Shown: positions 1 through 10,727 of the stretch, piece by piece
Numbering within the stretch: the stretch's first letter is position 1
Layout of the letters: each line of letters opens with the position of its first letter
NCBI RefSeq assembly: GCF_000143415.4
Contig: NW_003314316.1
Location: forward strand, 730,311 to 794,310
DNA: 64,000 nucleotides
DNA from: Selaginella moellendorffii
Taxonomy: Eukaryota > Streptophyta > Lycopodiopsida > Selaginellales > Selaginellaceae
Direction of reading: 5' to 3'
Made by a program: the position numbers and the translations under genes
The notes under the pieces: model-generated
What the model saw: only the letters and a program-made list of their open reading frames with translations
What the model was told of the DNA's origin: nothing
Databases searched by the model: none

Positions 1-2032
1 CCTTAGCAAATAAGTAACAAAGTTCCTTCAAGGTTCCCAAAGACAATTCTAAATAACTTAGTATTTAGAAAGCCAAAGTGTAAATGGTTCATAGAATGTG
101 TGAAATCAAAGTGGCACAGCAAAAACATGGTTTTGAAGCTTGCTATAAGGCAAAGCTATCAAGGTTGGGGAAGTAGTTTCTAAGTGTTCAAAAATATAGT
201 TTTGAATGAAAATTGATAGTCAAGGACTTTCACACTTGCACATGAACCATGTTATGGTGGTTGGATGACTTGCTAAGCAAGATTGGCAAGTCAAGGGAAC
301 AAATACCTTAATTGATAGTGCTAACCTCAAAGGGGGTGGCCCATGGGGCCAAGTATGGAAGAGTCTATGCATGATTACAAACTTGTCAAGTGAGAGGATT
401 TGACTGTATGAAGGAACTAGGTTCCTAAACTGTGATTTATAACACACTTTAAGTATAAGTTGGTGCACCAGCGTAGGGAGTCATGCCAGGCATTTTGGGT
501 GATGCCATTCGTAGATGCATATACAAAGGTTGGGTTTGAGTCCTAACCCTTTAGTACATGGGTTCGAGTCCTAACTCACTAGGACGTAGTGATAGTTTAG
601 AATATGAGGACATTCATTTTTCAGTGGTCATAAACTCTTAAGAAAGAGACTGGCTTGGGCATATTGCCAAGTGGGGGATGCTTCGAAGTTGTGATGCACA
701 GTTAAATTGCTTAGTATGGCTCAACATATTTAACTTGAACACTTTGGTGTAAATAGCACCAAGGACGTAGTGAATAAGATGGGGACATCTAATCTTAGTT
801 GCTATGGACCCTTGGCTAGAAGGGCTAGCTTGGGCGCACCACTAAGTGTGGGGGATGCCCCCGGTGTCATGGTCAACAACTTAAATGTCTGGAAGGTCTA
901 GTACCTATTGGCAAACCTGTTAAGGTGTTAAGGGTAGATTGCTAAATGATCTTATAGCTAAGCAAAGATAAGGTCCTTATGAGGTTAAAGAATAAGGTTC
1001 CTAGTTCGAAGTTTTGATTTGAACTATAGATAATAGTATAGCTTGGTCAAGGTGACGAAGTGGGAAGGACACCTAAAAGGAAACCAATTGTGCTAATATG
1101 ATAGTATAATGAATCTAAGAAAGTAGTCTCTAGGAAAGACCCATGGGAGGGTCACAAAGTTGGGCTATCGATAGAGCCCATAACAGAAAATGCTAAAAAG
1201 ACCTACTAGGGGTGAGCACCCTCTAGACTTGGCAAAATAAAGCCTTTGCCATGGAACCAAAAAGATACTTCAAAAATGGAGGTAGTGATCCTATATTGCT
1301 TAGTGCAATAATCAACAGATATGAGCAAAAAGCTAGTGGCTAGCCATGGGAATCATGGGAAAGAATCCAAATGACAAAATTAGGCTAGAAACACTAATGT
1401 GTTAGATGTTAACAAATATTGAGAAAGGCAATGTGTTTCCAAAGATGGATTCCCAATTGCACCAATTTGGCAAAAGTGGAAGCTCCAAGGGAGGGAGCAG
1501 TAAAGTACCCAAATGATAGGGCCATGGATAACCCTAACATAAATTATAATAACTGGAACTTAGTGCCAAAGATGGTAAAAAATAGAAAAGAGGATAATAG
1601 TGTCCTCAAATAGAGAACTTCCTAGGATAGGGAAGTGAAATTTGCATAATATGTGCAATGCAAAGTGTTGGAGACACTTAGGGAATTGACTTCAAGAAGT
1701 CAAACTTAAAAGTTTCAAATTGGAAAAAGTTATATCGATGGAAACTAAAACTTCTTGAGAATGAATAGTGGGATGAGAGGGTGTCACTAACAGGTTTAAC
1801 GAGAACTAAACTAATAAAAGGAAAGAACCACCACAAGTGGTCGAATGAATCTTTAAGTTGGAGAGATTATGCTTCCTAGAGGATAGACAAAGCATGGTGA
1901 GCCTTCGGTGTCAAACCATTGACAAATATTGGCTAAGTGCCAAGGATGGAAAGGGTAATACATGCTAGTATTACTTTATAAAATAGTTTATTGTTCAATG
2001 AGGACATCGAACTTTGTCTATGGGTGGTGGAG
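1..2032 (+). mobile_element. Internal region of LARD-like non-autonomous LTR element, copy 1 (left-truncated by window)
   Basis: This stretch matches, in reverse complement, the internal region of the nested element at 32211-36268; the window's first lines correspond to about 34260 and below. No ORF here looks like gag, protease, reverse transcriptase or integrase; the few ORFs are under 70 codons and random-looking. It ends in a purine-rich tract (about 2019-2032, GGGTGGTGGAG) directly before the LTR at 2033, as a polypurine tract should. Many substitutions and small indels separate it from the other copy, so it is old. The missing 5' part and 5' LTR lie outside the window. Confidence 0.72.
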
Positions 2033-3532
2033 TGGTAAGACACAAATCCCTAAGCCCTAAAGTGGAGCCAAAAGGGTGCCACGTGGTAGTGGCTAAGGTG
2101 GAAGCCAAATGAGTGTAACATATTTGGACTAAAACTCTCCAACTCGAAAAGGTTGAGAGCGGGAGTGGAACCCTCAACAAAGTGCTCAGGGACCAAGTTT
2201 GAAGTGAGAAATAAGTGAGTTTAGAAAAGGGGACACAAGAGGACCAACATATAACATGTAGAAGAGTCCGAGATGGACCCGAGATGGAATCCGAGATAGA
2301 CCCGAAATGGACCCTAGATGGAGTCCGAGATGGACCCGAGATGGAGTCCGAGATGGACTCGAGATGGAGTTCGAGATGGAGTCTGAGATGGACCCGAGAT
2401 GGAGTCTGAGATGGAACAAAGACCGAGACAGAGTCCAAGTCCGAAACTAAGACTGAGACCGAGTCTAAGTCCGAGTCCAAGTCTAAGTCTGAATATTAAT
2501 ACAAGCTGTTGGGTGAAAGCCTAAAGCGATCATCCCCCAAGGGGGGGGGGGGGGGGGGGGGCTTCAAAAGTGCAAAGGGTTCCAAAATTTTATAAGGGGA
2601 GGGGGGGGGGTTGGCCCCTAAAAAACCCATTTTGGCCAAAAAAGGCTTTTTTGCCCCAAAAAGGTTGTACCCAGGTGTTGGGTGATGAGATAACCATTGG
2701 GAAGTCCAAAGTTATAGTAAATATGGACTGACAAGCAGGGTAGTTTGGTAAAGTGTTCAAGAGCCAGCTTTAATTCCCCCGGGAGATCGAATAGTCGATG
2801 CTCCCAATCCAAGCATAAGTGGCACTACCTACTTAGATACCTGGCGTGGCTCAACGAAACCTCACTCTAAGCCCATATCTAGAGCACCCAAAGGCAAAAG
2901 GCAAGGAGAGTACCCATAAGGCTTGCATAGGGTCACGGTGTTCTAAAATGTTGTCCCAGAGTCCCAGATAGTGGAAAGGAAGAGGAGCAATCCTTTGGTG
3001 TAGTGAGCAAGGATGCGGTCACATGACAAGGAAGTCCTAGAGAACAAAAGGACTTGGTCAAGCCTGTGGGCCTTGATTCAATAGTAGTGTTGGCAAACAC
3101 GGCCATGGATAGAAAAGGATTTGGTGGGGACTGAAAAAAGGATATTAGGGAAAGCTATTCCCCATGTCTACAGGCATTCTAAGGATGTTAAGAAGTGGAT
3201 ATGGGATGACCACTCATGGACAAATGACCTAATCTTTAAGAGATGGGACTATGATGTAGTTGGTGTTGGATCACCAATGTGACAAAGGTGAATAGACACG
3301 GCCTTAGTGTAACAGGCTGATATATCAGTGGTACTTTTGGGTGTCGATCATGGGACCAGACACGTGGAGCACTTGGAATAAGTGCAAAGGTTAAGTGGCA
3401 TGGATGCCATTCTTGGGGCTAACAAACCCTAAGTCTTGAATTGAACTTTTTGAGGTTGTGAATGAGACTCCTCTAAGTGGTTAAAGGTGTGGTTAAGTGA
3501 CTAAAGTAGAATGGAAAAATTAGTCGCTTACA
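2033..3532 (+). mobile_element. 3' LTR of LARD-like element, copy 1
   Basis: About 1.5 kb, aligning in reverse complement to the two LTRs at 30397-32210 and 36269-37978. It begins TGGTAAGAC after the purine tract and ends CGCTTACA. It carries the family's internal minisatellite (about 2273-2492) and a poly-G run (about 2540-2561). On its right the sequence continues as reverse-complement gypsy gag, so the element inserted into a gypsy copy. Diverged relative to the other copies. Confidence 0.8.
2273..2492 (+). repeat. LTR minisatellite of GAGATGGAGTCC / GAGATGGACCC units, then GAGWCCRAGTCC-type hexamer decay
   Basis: Tandem units of 12 nt (GAGATGGAGTCC) and 11 nt (GAGATGGACCC), followed by degenerate hexamers (GAGTCC, GAGACC, AAGTCC). 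The array gives stop-poor frames on both strands, which explains the spurious ORFs. It is the same array type as at 10886-11050, 31394-31975 and 37253-37745. Confidence 0.85.
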
Positions 3533-4580
3533 CATATTTGACTCTGCATGAAGCAAGAAGTTATGGAAACAAATGCTATATTGCATCATTGATTCAAATG
3601 GCTCTTTGACGAAAACGATGCAATTGTTAGAAAGTATCATCACAATCATCAGCATGTCTAAATACTCGTTTGAAAACATCTGAGAGAATGCTCCAATCCG
3701 CACGAGTGGTTGCACTCAAGCCATTGTATCACTGCAGTGTCGTCCCTTGGAGACATGTGGGAAATTCATGTAAACGCTAAGCATATCCTAAGAATGATAT
3801 GTGGCAATCACCATAAAGTGATTAAACCAATAGTATATATCATCCCCAGGATTCCTATGGAATAACTCCAATTGAACATAAAAATTGGCAGCAAGAATAG
3901 GAGGAACTGTACCATGCACCATAAGTGCCACCATCAATTGAATTTGGTTGTTCAATTGCAATTACATAGCATCAAGCAATTGCACTAACTATTATTCTAA
4001 AATCAAAAGAGGAGGAGACTATTACTCTGCCATGAAGATGAATGAAAAAGGAAAGAACAAAAGAAAAAAAAATGAAAAAAGTAAAAGGAAAAGAAAATTT
4101 AGATAATGCAAAAACTAAATCCAAACCAAAATCCCAAATTTAAACACTCTACAAGGACGATCAAAAGTGCTCCTCACTGTGAGTGTATAAAATATGGAAG
4201 TGGAATATAAAAATATATATATCAATTAACCCAAAAACCCTAATCTATAATAATAAGAACGAAAAACCCACACCCCCGCAGCCGTCCGATCCCAGGCCCG
4301 GGGCAGCCTCGGAAGCCATGGTTCTCGGCAAGGGGAAGCCAGCCCAGGCTCGGGCCAGGGCCGGTGGCCATGGTTAGTGGGAATATCGGCTCAATGTTGT
4401 GGTGGCCAATGGGCAGGATGCATGTGTGGCCGGGAAGGGAAGAGGGCGTGGTGACAAATGTTACACCATGCACTTGCACCACAGCATTTGCTGGGCAAGT
4501 ACTCGTTTATATATAAGAACGAATGATAGTTATTAAAATCCCACTATGCTAATATTAATATACAGCACTTTAACCTCACA
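3533..4580 (-). mobile_element. Ty3/gypsy remnant: gag 5' part plus 5' LTR, interrupted by the LARD element
   Basis: 3533-4177 is the reverse complement of the leader and gag region of the gypsy element at 27135-27870: the same order of blocks, with stops and indels. 4178-4580 corresponds to its LTR (TGTGAG at the left edge, CCTCACA at the right). The copy breaks at 3532/3533, inside the gag sequence equivalent to about 27873, where the LARD LTR begins. It cannot be coding. Confidence 0.75.
4264..4512. other. GC-rich insertion inside the gypsy LTR
   Basis: About 250 bp of GC-rich sequence splits the gypsy LTR at 4178-4580. It is flanked by the direct repeat ATAAGAACGAA (4253-4263 and 4513-4523), within a longer imperfect duplication of LTR sequence. 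I see no clear terminal inverted repeats and no recognisable coding sequence. The flanking duplication suggests a transposition-type insertion carrying foreign, gene-like sequence, but the source is unknown. Confidence 0.5.
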
Positions 4581-4730
4581 CATTTAAATTTCCATTATCT
4601 TTTATTTTTGGGTTTGGGTTTAAAATTTTTTGGCAAAAGATTCTAAATCAAGATTCCATTAGGGCTTATAAAACTTGCAGAATATATGAAGTTTTGTCCC
4701 GCGCGAGCGAGGGAGGGCATTCTTGGAGTC

Positions 4731-5266
4731 ATGGCGGGGGCGGCGCCTCTGGATTTTCGATTCCTCGACGAGGGGCTAGGCGGCGCCAAGAACAAGAAGC
4801 ACAAGCGCGATGCCGATCAGGCGGCGATGGATGTGGAGGAGCAGTGGCAGGAGGAGACGGCAGGCTTTGGACCAGAGCCTCGTCCTGCTTGGATGAGGGA
4901 GATTCCAGGCCCGTCTACGGTAAGCCCAGCTACGACAGCGTGATCGCGGGGAAGGTGTCAGGGCGCAAGTGGAAGGAGGTGAAGACGTGCCGCGCGTCGG
5001 CGCTGTGGGTCGAGGGCAGCAGCCTGGAGGAGCGCGCCAAGGCCAAGCGCATCGCGGCAGAGTTCCGGGAGCGCAAGCAGCAGCTCAAGGAGCAAATCCG
5101 GGCCAACAAGGTGGAGAAGCGAAAGAGGCTGGAGGAGTACAAGAAGAGGAAGGAGGAAAACGTGAAGAAGTCGGGGTTGAAGCTCCAGAAGGTGACCAAC
5201 CTCAAGAAACTCCAGAAAATGTCCAAGAGGGAAAAGAAGAAATTGGTGGCACAGCACGGCAATTAA
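4731..5266 (+). CDS. CGR1/CCDC86-like rRNA-processing protein, with a frameshift near 4907
   Basis: Cgr1 (yeast) and CCDC86 (animals) are nucleolar proteins needed for 60S pre-rRNA processing. The N-terminus starts at 4731 (MAGAAPLDFRFLDEG), the opening I expect for plant homologues. The C-terminal half is the diagnostic Cgr1 region: a GKPSYDSV motif, SGRKWKE, then about 100 residues of Lys/Arg/Glu-rich coiled coil ending KKKLVAQHGN. The two halves lie in different frames: frame 4731 runs to about 4907 (MREIPG) and frame 4694 takes over at RPVYGKPSYDS. A GTAAG lies nearby, but the only AG after it would give a 10-nt intron, so a 1-nt deletion or sequence error is more likely than splicing. 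Intronless, about 178 aa if joined. Confidence 0.72.
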
Positions 5267-6012
5267 AGGTGGCAGTGTGTCGCACAGATCTGCGAGAGAA
5301 AGTAAGTGCTAGACTCGATTGTTAGATCGATCGATAGTTTTATTTTTTCTCTCCTGTTTTTTGTCGCTTTAATTCCTTGTTGTTGCCTGAGAAGGACCAG
5401 AGATTATCGCCGGGCTCTTCTCTCAGACCGATCAGCGAAAAAGAAAGCAAAGAAAGAAAAAACAATTCTAGAGCCTCGGATGTTGCAGTAGATGGAAGGC
5501 CCAGCTACTCATGCAAGTGAGCTACAGTGGTGTTGATTTCCTCAACGTTTAGAACAGCTCTTCTCCACTCGTTACTTGACTTTCGGCTGGCTCGATTTGG
5601 CTCGGCTCGGCTGCTTTAAAGGTTCCTACTGGTTTCCTGATTGGACGGACAAAATCCAAACTTCCAGTGGTGTTGGAACCCAAGAGAAAGTCATAACCTT
5701 TTCATCCACTTAGAAGAAAGCAGGAGAGCAACTAGGCAACGAGAGACAAACTCGCCAACATTTCATTAGATGTACACAATAAATACAGCAGCCGCCACAG
5801 CAGTAACAGCAGCAGCACAGGGAAGAAGAAGAAGAAAAACACCAAGAGAGATGATGTCAGAAAAAAATGGATGAACCGGCAAGAGATCTCGAAATCTTTG
5901 AACGTCCCGTGTCGCGTTCTGAGAAAAGGAAGGAGAAGCTGAAGAGAAACACAAGAAGTGTGCTCGCTCGCTGACCCGCTCGTTTGATCGAGAGCTAGCG
6001 AGTTAGCGCAGC
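5267..6012. other. Intergenic region between CGR1-like gene and PAL 3' end
   Basis: Converging 3' ends: the CGR1-like stop lies at 5264-5266 and the PAL stop at 6013-6015 on the other strand. The sequence has pyrimidine-rich and GAA-rich low-complexity stretches (about 5820-5840) consistent with 3' UTRs. No further gene was recognised. Confidence 0.5.
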
Positions 6013-8184
6013 TCAAAAACTGGGCGTTCCGGACCAGCCATCGAGACACTTCAACAAGGGAGCAACAAGCTTCCCCTGGCAGATGGCATCGTAGACTTTG
6101 GTGAAGTCCTCGCCGGGCGTTCCACTCTTGGTCCCCATGAGCAGCGCAGTTCCAGCACCTTTCCTCACAAACTCATACAGCGGCGCCGAGGCACAGTCGA
6201 AGATCCGGTTTGGCAGCACCGCGTTACCGCTCTCGTACGCCTCCCTGGCCGCCGGGACCTCGACACTCAACGCCGCCTTGAGCTCCTCCTCGAACAGCCC
6301 GATCTTGTGCAACACCGAGGAGCTCTCGTCCCCGATGTTCTTCAAGGCGTGCTCGACGAGAACCTGGCGGAGCTTCTGCATGAGCGGGTATCCAGCGCTG
6401 GCCGGATCATCGATGTAGGTGAAGACGTGCTGGTTGTCCACCACGGACAGGAGCTCCTTCTCGCAGAAGCGCGACGGCAGCAGCGCTCCGGCAGCTCCGG
6501 TGGTGACCGTGTTCTTAGCGGCGTGAGAGACGGTCTGCTTCACAGTGGCTTGCAAGTTCTCCTCGAGGTGGCGGAGGTCGATGGCCTGGCACAATGCCAC
6601 CAGATACGTCGACGACATGAGCTTGAGGATGTCGAGAGCTTCCACCGTCTTGCGAGCGGAGACGAGGCCGAGAGAGTTCACGTCCTGGTTGTGCTGCTCG
6701 GCGCTCTGGACGTGGGTGGTGACCGGGTTGGCCAGGTACTGGAGCTCCGAGGTGTACGAGGCCATGGCGATCTCGGCACCTTTGAAACCATAGTCCAAGC
6801 TCGGGTTGGATCCGCCGCTCAAGTTGGAAGGCAGGCCGTTGTTGTAGAAGTCATTGACGAGCTCCGAGAACTGCGCGAACATGAGTTTCCCGATGGCCGC
6901 CACCGCCAAGCGCAAGTTATCCATGGACACACCGATGGGCGTCCCCTGGAAGTTCCCGCCGTGGAGGGCCTTGTCGCGAGCAACATCGATGATCGGGTTG
7001 TCATTCACGGAGTTGATCTCGCGCTGGATGGAGTGAGTGGCGTGGCGGATGACTTCGATCTGGGGGCCGAGCCACTGCGGGGAGGTGCGCAGCGCGTAGC
7101 GGTCCTGCTTGGGCTTCTTGAGGGAGTCGGTCTCGTGGAGCTTGGCGGCGGCCTTCATGTAGGAGCTCCCGGCGAGGACATGTTCCATGATGGCGGCGGC
7201 CTCGATCTGGCCGGGGTGGTGCTTGAGCTTGTGCGTCAGCGGATCCGTGAACTCGGGCTTGCCTTGCATCGCCTCGCAGAACATCGCGGACAGGATCTCG
7301 GCCAGGAGCGCCAGGACGTTGGCGTCGAAGCAGGCGATGGAGGCCACCGCCGCGCCGACTGCCGTGCCGTTGACGATGGCGAAGCCTTCCTTGGGCTGGA
7401 GCTCGAACGGCTGCTCCACGCCGACGAGCTTGAGCGCCTCGGCGCTGGTGACGACCTTCCCATCCGGCAAGACGGCGCGCACGTTGGATCGGCCGCTGAG
7501 CAGCCCGGCAATGTAGCTGAGAGGGACGAGATCGCCGGAGGCAGTGATCGTCCCTCGGAGTGGGATCCGCGCCACGATGCCCGAGTTGACGAGCTTCTCC
7601 ATGGCGGACAGGATCTCCCACCGGATGCCCGAGTAGCCCTGGAGGAGCGTGTTGGTGCGCACCAGCATCGCGGCGCGCGCGAAGGCCAGCGGGAGAACGT
7701 TGGTCGAATCGTCGTCGCTGAAGATCCCGGCGTTGAGGACGCGGATGAGCTCGCGCTGGAGCCCCACGCCCTGGTTGATCCGGCGGTGGGAGGTGGCGCC
7801 GAATCCAGTCGTGACACCGTAGATGTCGGTCCCCTTCATCGCATTGTCGAGTACCCAGTTGGAGCTCTCGTCCACCCTCTTCTTGGCGGCGGCGGAATCC
7901 AAGCGTACCTGGGCGCCGCGCTTGGCCACTGCCGCCACCTGGGCGATGGTGAGCGTGGTGCCCTCGATCGAGAAGCTGGGCTTGGCGGCGCCGTAGACGG
8001 TGTGGACCATCTCGCGGACCTCCTCGAGGTGGCTACCCGACATCGCCGCCGCGGCCTTCTTCCAGCTGAGGGGATCGGATGTGTCGTAGCGCGGAGTGGA
8101 ATTGGGGAGGCAGAGCGTGGGATCTGGCGACACCCGGACGAGCGGCGAGTAGGAGGAGGTTGTGTCGCTGCCGTTGGCCACCAT
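6013..8184 (-). CDS. PAL: Phenylalanine ammonia-lyase, intronless
   Basis: Deaminates L-Phe to trans-cinnamate, the entry step of the phenylpropanoid pathway (lignin, flavonoids), in the cytosol as a tetramer. The start is set at 8184 (MVANGSDTT); an in-frame ATG at 8307 would add 41 residues with no PAL similarity and lies in the probable 5' UTR. The protein is 723 aa, a normal plant PAL length. The Ala215-Ser216-Gly217 triad within [17 protein letters not shown] forms the MIO prosthetic group; Tyr122 in IYGVTTGFG is the catalytic loop tyrosine; NDNP and the QDVNSLGL region are intact. The gene has no intron. Odd point: the aromatic-specificity position, Phe in PAL and His in grass PTAL (LIRFLNAG), is Val149 here (LIRVLNAG, codon 7738-7740). 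Promoter elements lie upstream at 8480-8600. Confidence 0.96.
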   Translation of the reverse strand: MVANGSDTTSSYSPLVRVSPDPTLCLPNSTPRYDTSDPLSWKKAAAAMSGSHLEEVREMVHTVYGAAKPSFSIEGTTLTIAQVAAVAKRGAQVRLDSAAAKKRVDESSNWVLDNAMKGTDIYGVTTGFGATSHRRINQGVGLQRELIRVLNAGIFSDDDSTNVLPLAFARAAMLVRTNTLLQGYSGIRWEILSAMEKLVNSGIVARIPLRGTITASGDLVPLSYIAGLLSGRSNVRAVLPDGKVVTSAEALKLVGVEQPFELQPKEGFAIVNGTAVGAAVASIACFDANVLALLAEILSAMFCEAMQGKPEFTDPLTHKLKHHPGQIEAAAIMEHVLAGSSYMKAAAKLHETDSLKKPKQDRYALRTSPQWLGPQIEVIRHATHSIQREINSVNDNPIIDVARDKALHGGNFQGTPIGVSMDNLRLAVAAIGKLMFAQFSELVNDFYNNGLPSNLSGGSNPSLDYGFKGAEIAMASYTSELQYLANPVTTHVQSAEQHNQDVNSLGLVSARKTVEALDILKLMSSTYLVALCQAIDLRHLEENLQATVKQTVSHAAKNTVTTGAAGALLPSRFCEKELLSVVDNQHVFTYIDDPASAGYPLMQKLRQVLVEHALKNIGDESSSVLHKIGLFEEELKAALSVEVPAAREAYESGNAVLPNRIFDCASAPLYEFVRKGAGTALLMGTKSGTPGEDFTKVYDAICQGKLVAPLLKCLDGWSGTPSF

Positions 8185-8479
8185 TTTCGCTTCTTCCCCT
8201 GGATCGATCGATCGATTGAGGGAGGATTTGTCTAGCTCCTGCAGCAGGGGAGGAATGAGAAGCCCAAATTGAGAGCGCCGGTAAATCGAGCTCCTGCCAA
8301 TGCACAAGACGAGGATGCGTGGAATCGATTGCCCGGCCTTGCCCTGTTCTCCGATCGAATCGTCCTCTCTCTCGGATCAAATCGAATGTTTGCGCTCTTC
8401 TTTGTGTGTTCTTCTTCTTTTGTGCGTTGGAAAAAGAGAGAAGAGAGAACACTGATCCGTGCCAGCGTTTGAACTTCCC

Positions 8480-8485
8480 TTTATA
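8480..8485 (-). promoter_or_regulatory. TATA box of PAL
   Basis: TATAAA on the minus strand inside GGGTATAAAGG, about 300 bp upstream of the PAL ATG. Transcription would begin near 8450, giving a 5' UTR of roughly 270 nt. Pyrimidine- and GAGA-rich sequence typical of plant leaders follows. Not tested experimentally. Confidence 0.65.
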
Positions 8486-8586
8486 CCCGCGCTGCCGCCC
8501 TCGGATGAGGGCCCATCCGACGGCTGCGCGGTCATGGCCATGGCCATGACTGGCATGATGTATGCCTCGAGAATATTCTGGGCCGG

Positions 8587-8593
8587 ACCAACC
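8587..8593 (+). promoter_or_regulatory. AC-II-like MYB element (ACCAACC) in the PAL promoter
   Basis: ACCAACC followed at once by TACGG, about 100 bp upstream of the PAL TATA box and on the opposite strand to the gene. AC elements (ACCTACC, ACCAACC) are the R2R3-MYB sites that coordinate phenylpropanoid and lignin genes in seed plants. Function here is inferred from position and sequence only. Confidence 0.5.
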
Positions 8594-8699
8594 TACGGAT
8601 GGGCGGCAACCGCGGCGTCCAGGTGGACGGCCGGATTGTCAAGCCCACATGGCGGACGGGTGGATAGACTGGTGGGCATTGACGTGGAGCCCTAAAAGG

Positions 8700-9612
8700 T
8701 TGATGCATGTATGCTAATATCTATCTTTTTGTTTGGGGGTTCTCTTCTTTCTTGTGTATGTGTGGTGTTATGTGCTGTGTGGAGAGACCAGCCATCTCCC
8801 CTCTATGTTTTGATCAATCTGAAATGCCTTAGAGTTATTTGGTTTGGTGGATCTATCTACAGTGTTTATGCAATTTGCCTATTATAGTTCTTCAGCATGC
8901 ATTGTGTAGTTTTCTCTCTTCCTTGATTTCCTAGTGGTTTCAATGCCCTATTTGTTGCTCTAACACACCACATGCTTAATAACTAAAGGGAATGACTTGA
9001 CAAATAATTTATAATAGTTCAAATATAAAGGGAAAAAGGGTATTTGGATTCTCAATGGTGATCCATTATGCTAAGTTTAAGTTAGTATTTTGTTTCTTTG
9101 AGAATTTGCTTATAAAGTGTTGGAAAAGGTTATAACATTCACTTGTTATAACTTGTTGGTTTATTCGTTAACACTTTGAGTAAATTGTTGGATGAAGAAG
9201 GTGTATAATTGAGGCATTGACATCGCTAGCATTTATGTTAGTGAAACTGGCATTGTTATTTCGAGTGATGAGGAATTTTCTTTACATCTTGATTTTTCAT
9301 GTCATTTTTTTTGTTAGTGTTTTGCTTTCACATTAGATCTTAAAGGTGATTGAAGAAAAGTGTTAGTGCAATGTAGATATTTGAAGATATGGTCTTCATG
9401 ATCAAATCTTGGGTATTCACTTTGCATTTTACAGATGTTGATGTCGAATTTGGAAATATGAGCATAATGTTAGCATGCTATTGAGTTATAAAAATTTGTG
9501 TTGAGGTGAACCTATATGAAGTTGTATGTAAAAGAAAGGTGGTTGAGTCTTGAAAGTTTATATTTTTAGACTAAAAATCATTCTTTCTCTAGGATGAAAA
9601 TTTTTCAAAAAT
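8700..9612. other. AT-rich intergenic sequence, no gene seen
   Basis: Base composition falls sharply after the PAL promoter. There is no ORF of note, no splice-consistent coding and no clear terminal repeats. It lies directly before sequence shared with the repeat block at 60147-61255, so it is probably old transposon debris. Confidence 0.4.
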
Positions 9613-10727
9613 TTTTCTTAAACTTTTCCAATGGCTGATCTATTGATCATTTTGCTCAAAAACCATTTTGTTTTCAAAAGCCAATACAAATTAGTGAAGT
9701 GATCTTAGTTAATTTAGACCTTAGTAAATAATTTGTAAGATGCAATCTAAAAGGGATGTTAACTTTTAGGTTAAAACAATTGAGTTTGGATAGAGTCTGG
9801 AGTTGGTATAGAAAAGTGGCCATTACACTTTTCTATAAATGTGATCTTTGTGTCTTTGTTTTGTAGCATTATGTTTGGTGGCAAGTTGCATCTTGCATTT
9901 TATTAAACTCTATGAGAGTAATGAACTTTTATTGATTTTGACTTGGTCTTAGTGGCCCTACACCTTGGCTAAGGATAGTGATGTCCAACTTAGTTGTTTA
10001 CAGTTAAAATGTTAGTATCCATATTATAGCCTTGTCTATGAAGAGGTTGTATACTAATATGAGTCCATTTCATAATTTTTACTTTAGTTTTAACTAGTTA
10101 GCCTCATCAAGATATGCTCAAAATTATTAGTTATACGTGTTTATGAGTTTATTACAATTTAATTAGATTTGAGTGGTCATTTAATCGTGTTTATTCATGA
10201 ACCTTTATCTCGTACCAAGGGTATTACATTTATATTGGAAAAATATATAACTTGATGATATGAGTTTAGTGTTTAGATTTTATGAAAGACAAGTTAAAAA
10301 GTGATTGTTAGTTGTCTTGCAATTAGTGATTGCTTGTAAATTTTGTTAAGGACTGTTGACACTTGCTTTGCTTAATGAAAATTTGTTAGTGATAGGTTTA
10401 CTTTACTGGATGGTGTTGCAAAGGATTGTGTTATTAAACTTGTATGGTTTTTCCATATTAGTATATCAATTCCACCTTTATCGATTTTATTTAGTTGTGT
10501 TTAATCTGTGGTGTTGGATTTCATTGAGTCTTGGATGTGATGAATCACTCATTGATGATGTGTTATTTATAACTATATATTATTGAAGGATTAGTTTTGG
10601 ATATTGAGTAAAATATTTTTGACTTTGGTTAACTTGGTTACTAAAGAGTTTTGAGTGGTGATTCACTTTTGCTTTCTTCTAGCTTTGTTTTGGTGTTGAT
10701 AACATTGAAGTGATGCTTTGTCATTTA
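9613..10727 (+). mobile_element. Fragment of LTR family B internal region
   Basis: Colinear over about 1.1 kb with the reverse complement of 60147-61255. Matching blocks include the ATTGAGTT(T/G)GATAGAG segment, the TTGCA..TTGTATTTCATTAAACTCTAT segment, and the CCAATATGAGTCCAT segment. No coding potential is seen. Its right side is cut by a LARD LTR fragment at about 10728. Confidence 0.65.

Noticed and set aside
541..600. tRNA gene suggested by GGGTTCGAGTCC
   Set aside because: No A box, no cloverleaf arms and no acceptor stem could be paired around the B-box-like motif.
4694..4906. N-terminal part of the ORF starting at 4694 as the true start of the CGR1-like protein
   Set aside because: The alternative N-terminus in frame 4731 (MAGAAPLDFRFLDEG) matches the family opening, while this frame is Gly/Arg-rich shadow sequence.
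6307..8235. 642-codon ORF on the plus strand opposite PAL
   Set aside because: Antisense shadow of the GC-rich PAL coding sequence; low-complexity composition and no recognised domain.
8185..8307. PAL start at 8307 (MCIGRSS)
   Set aside because: The extra 41 residues have no PAL-like sequence and lie in the probable 5' UTR downstream of the TATA box.
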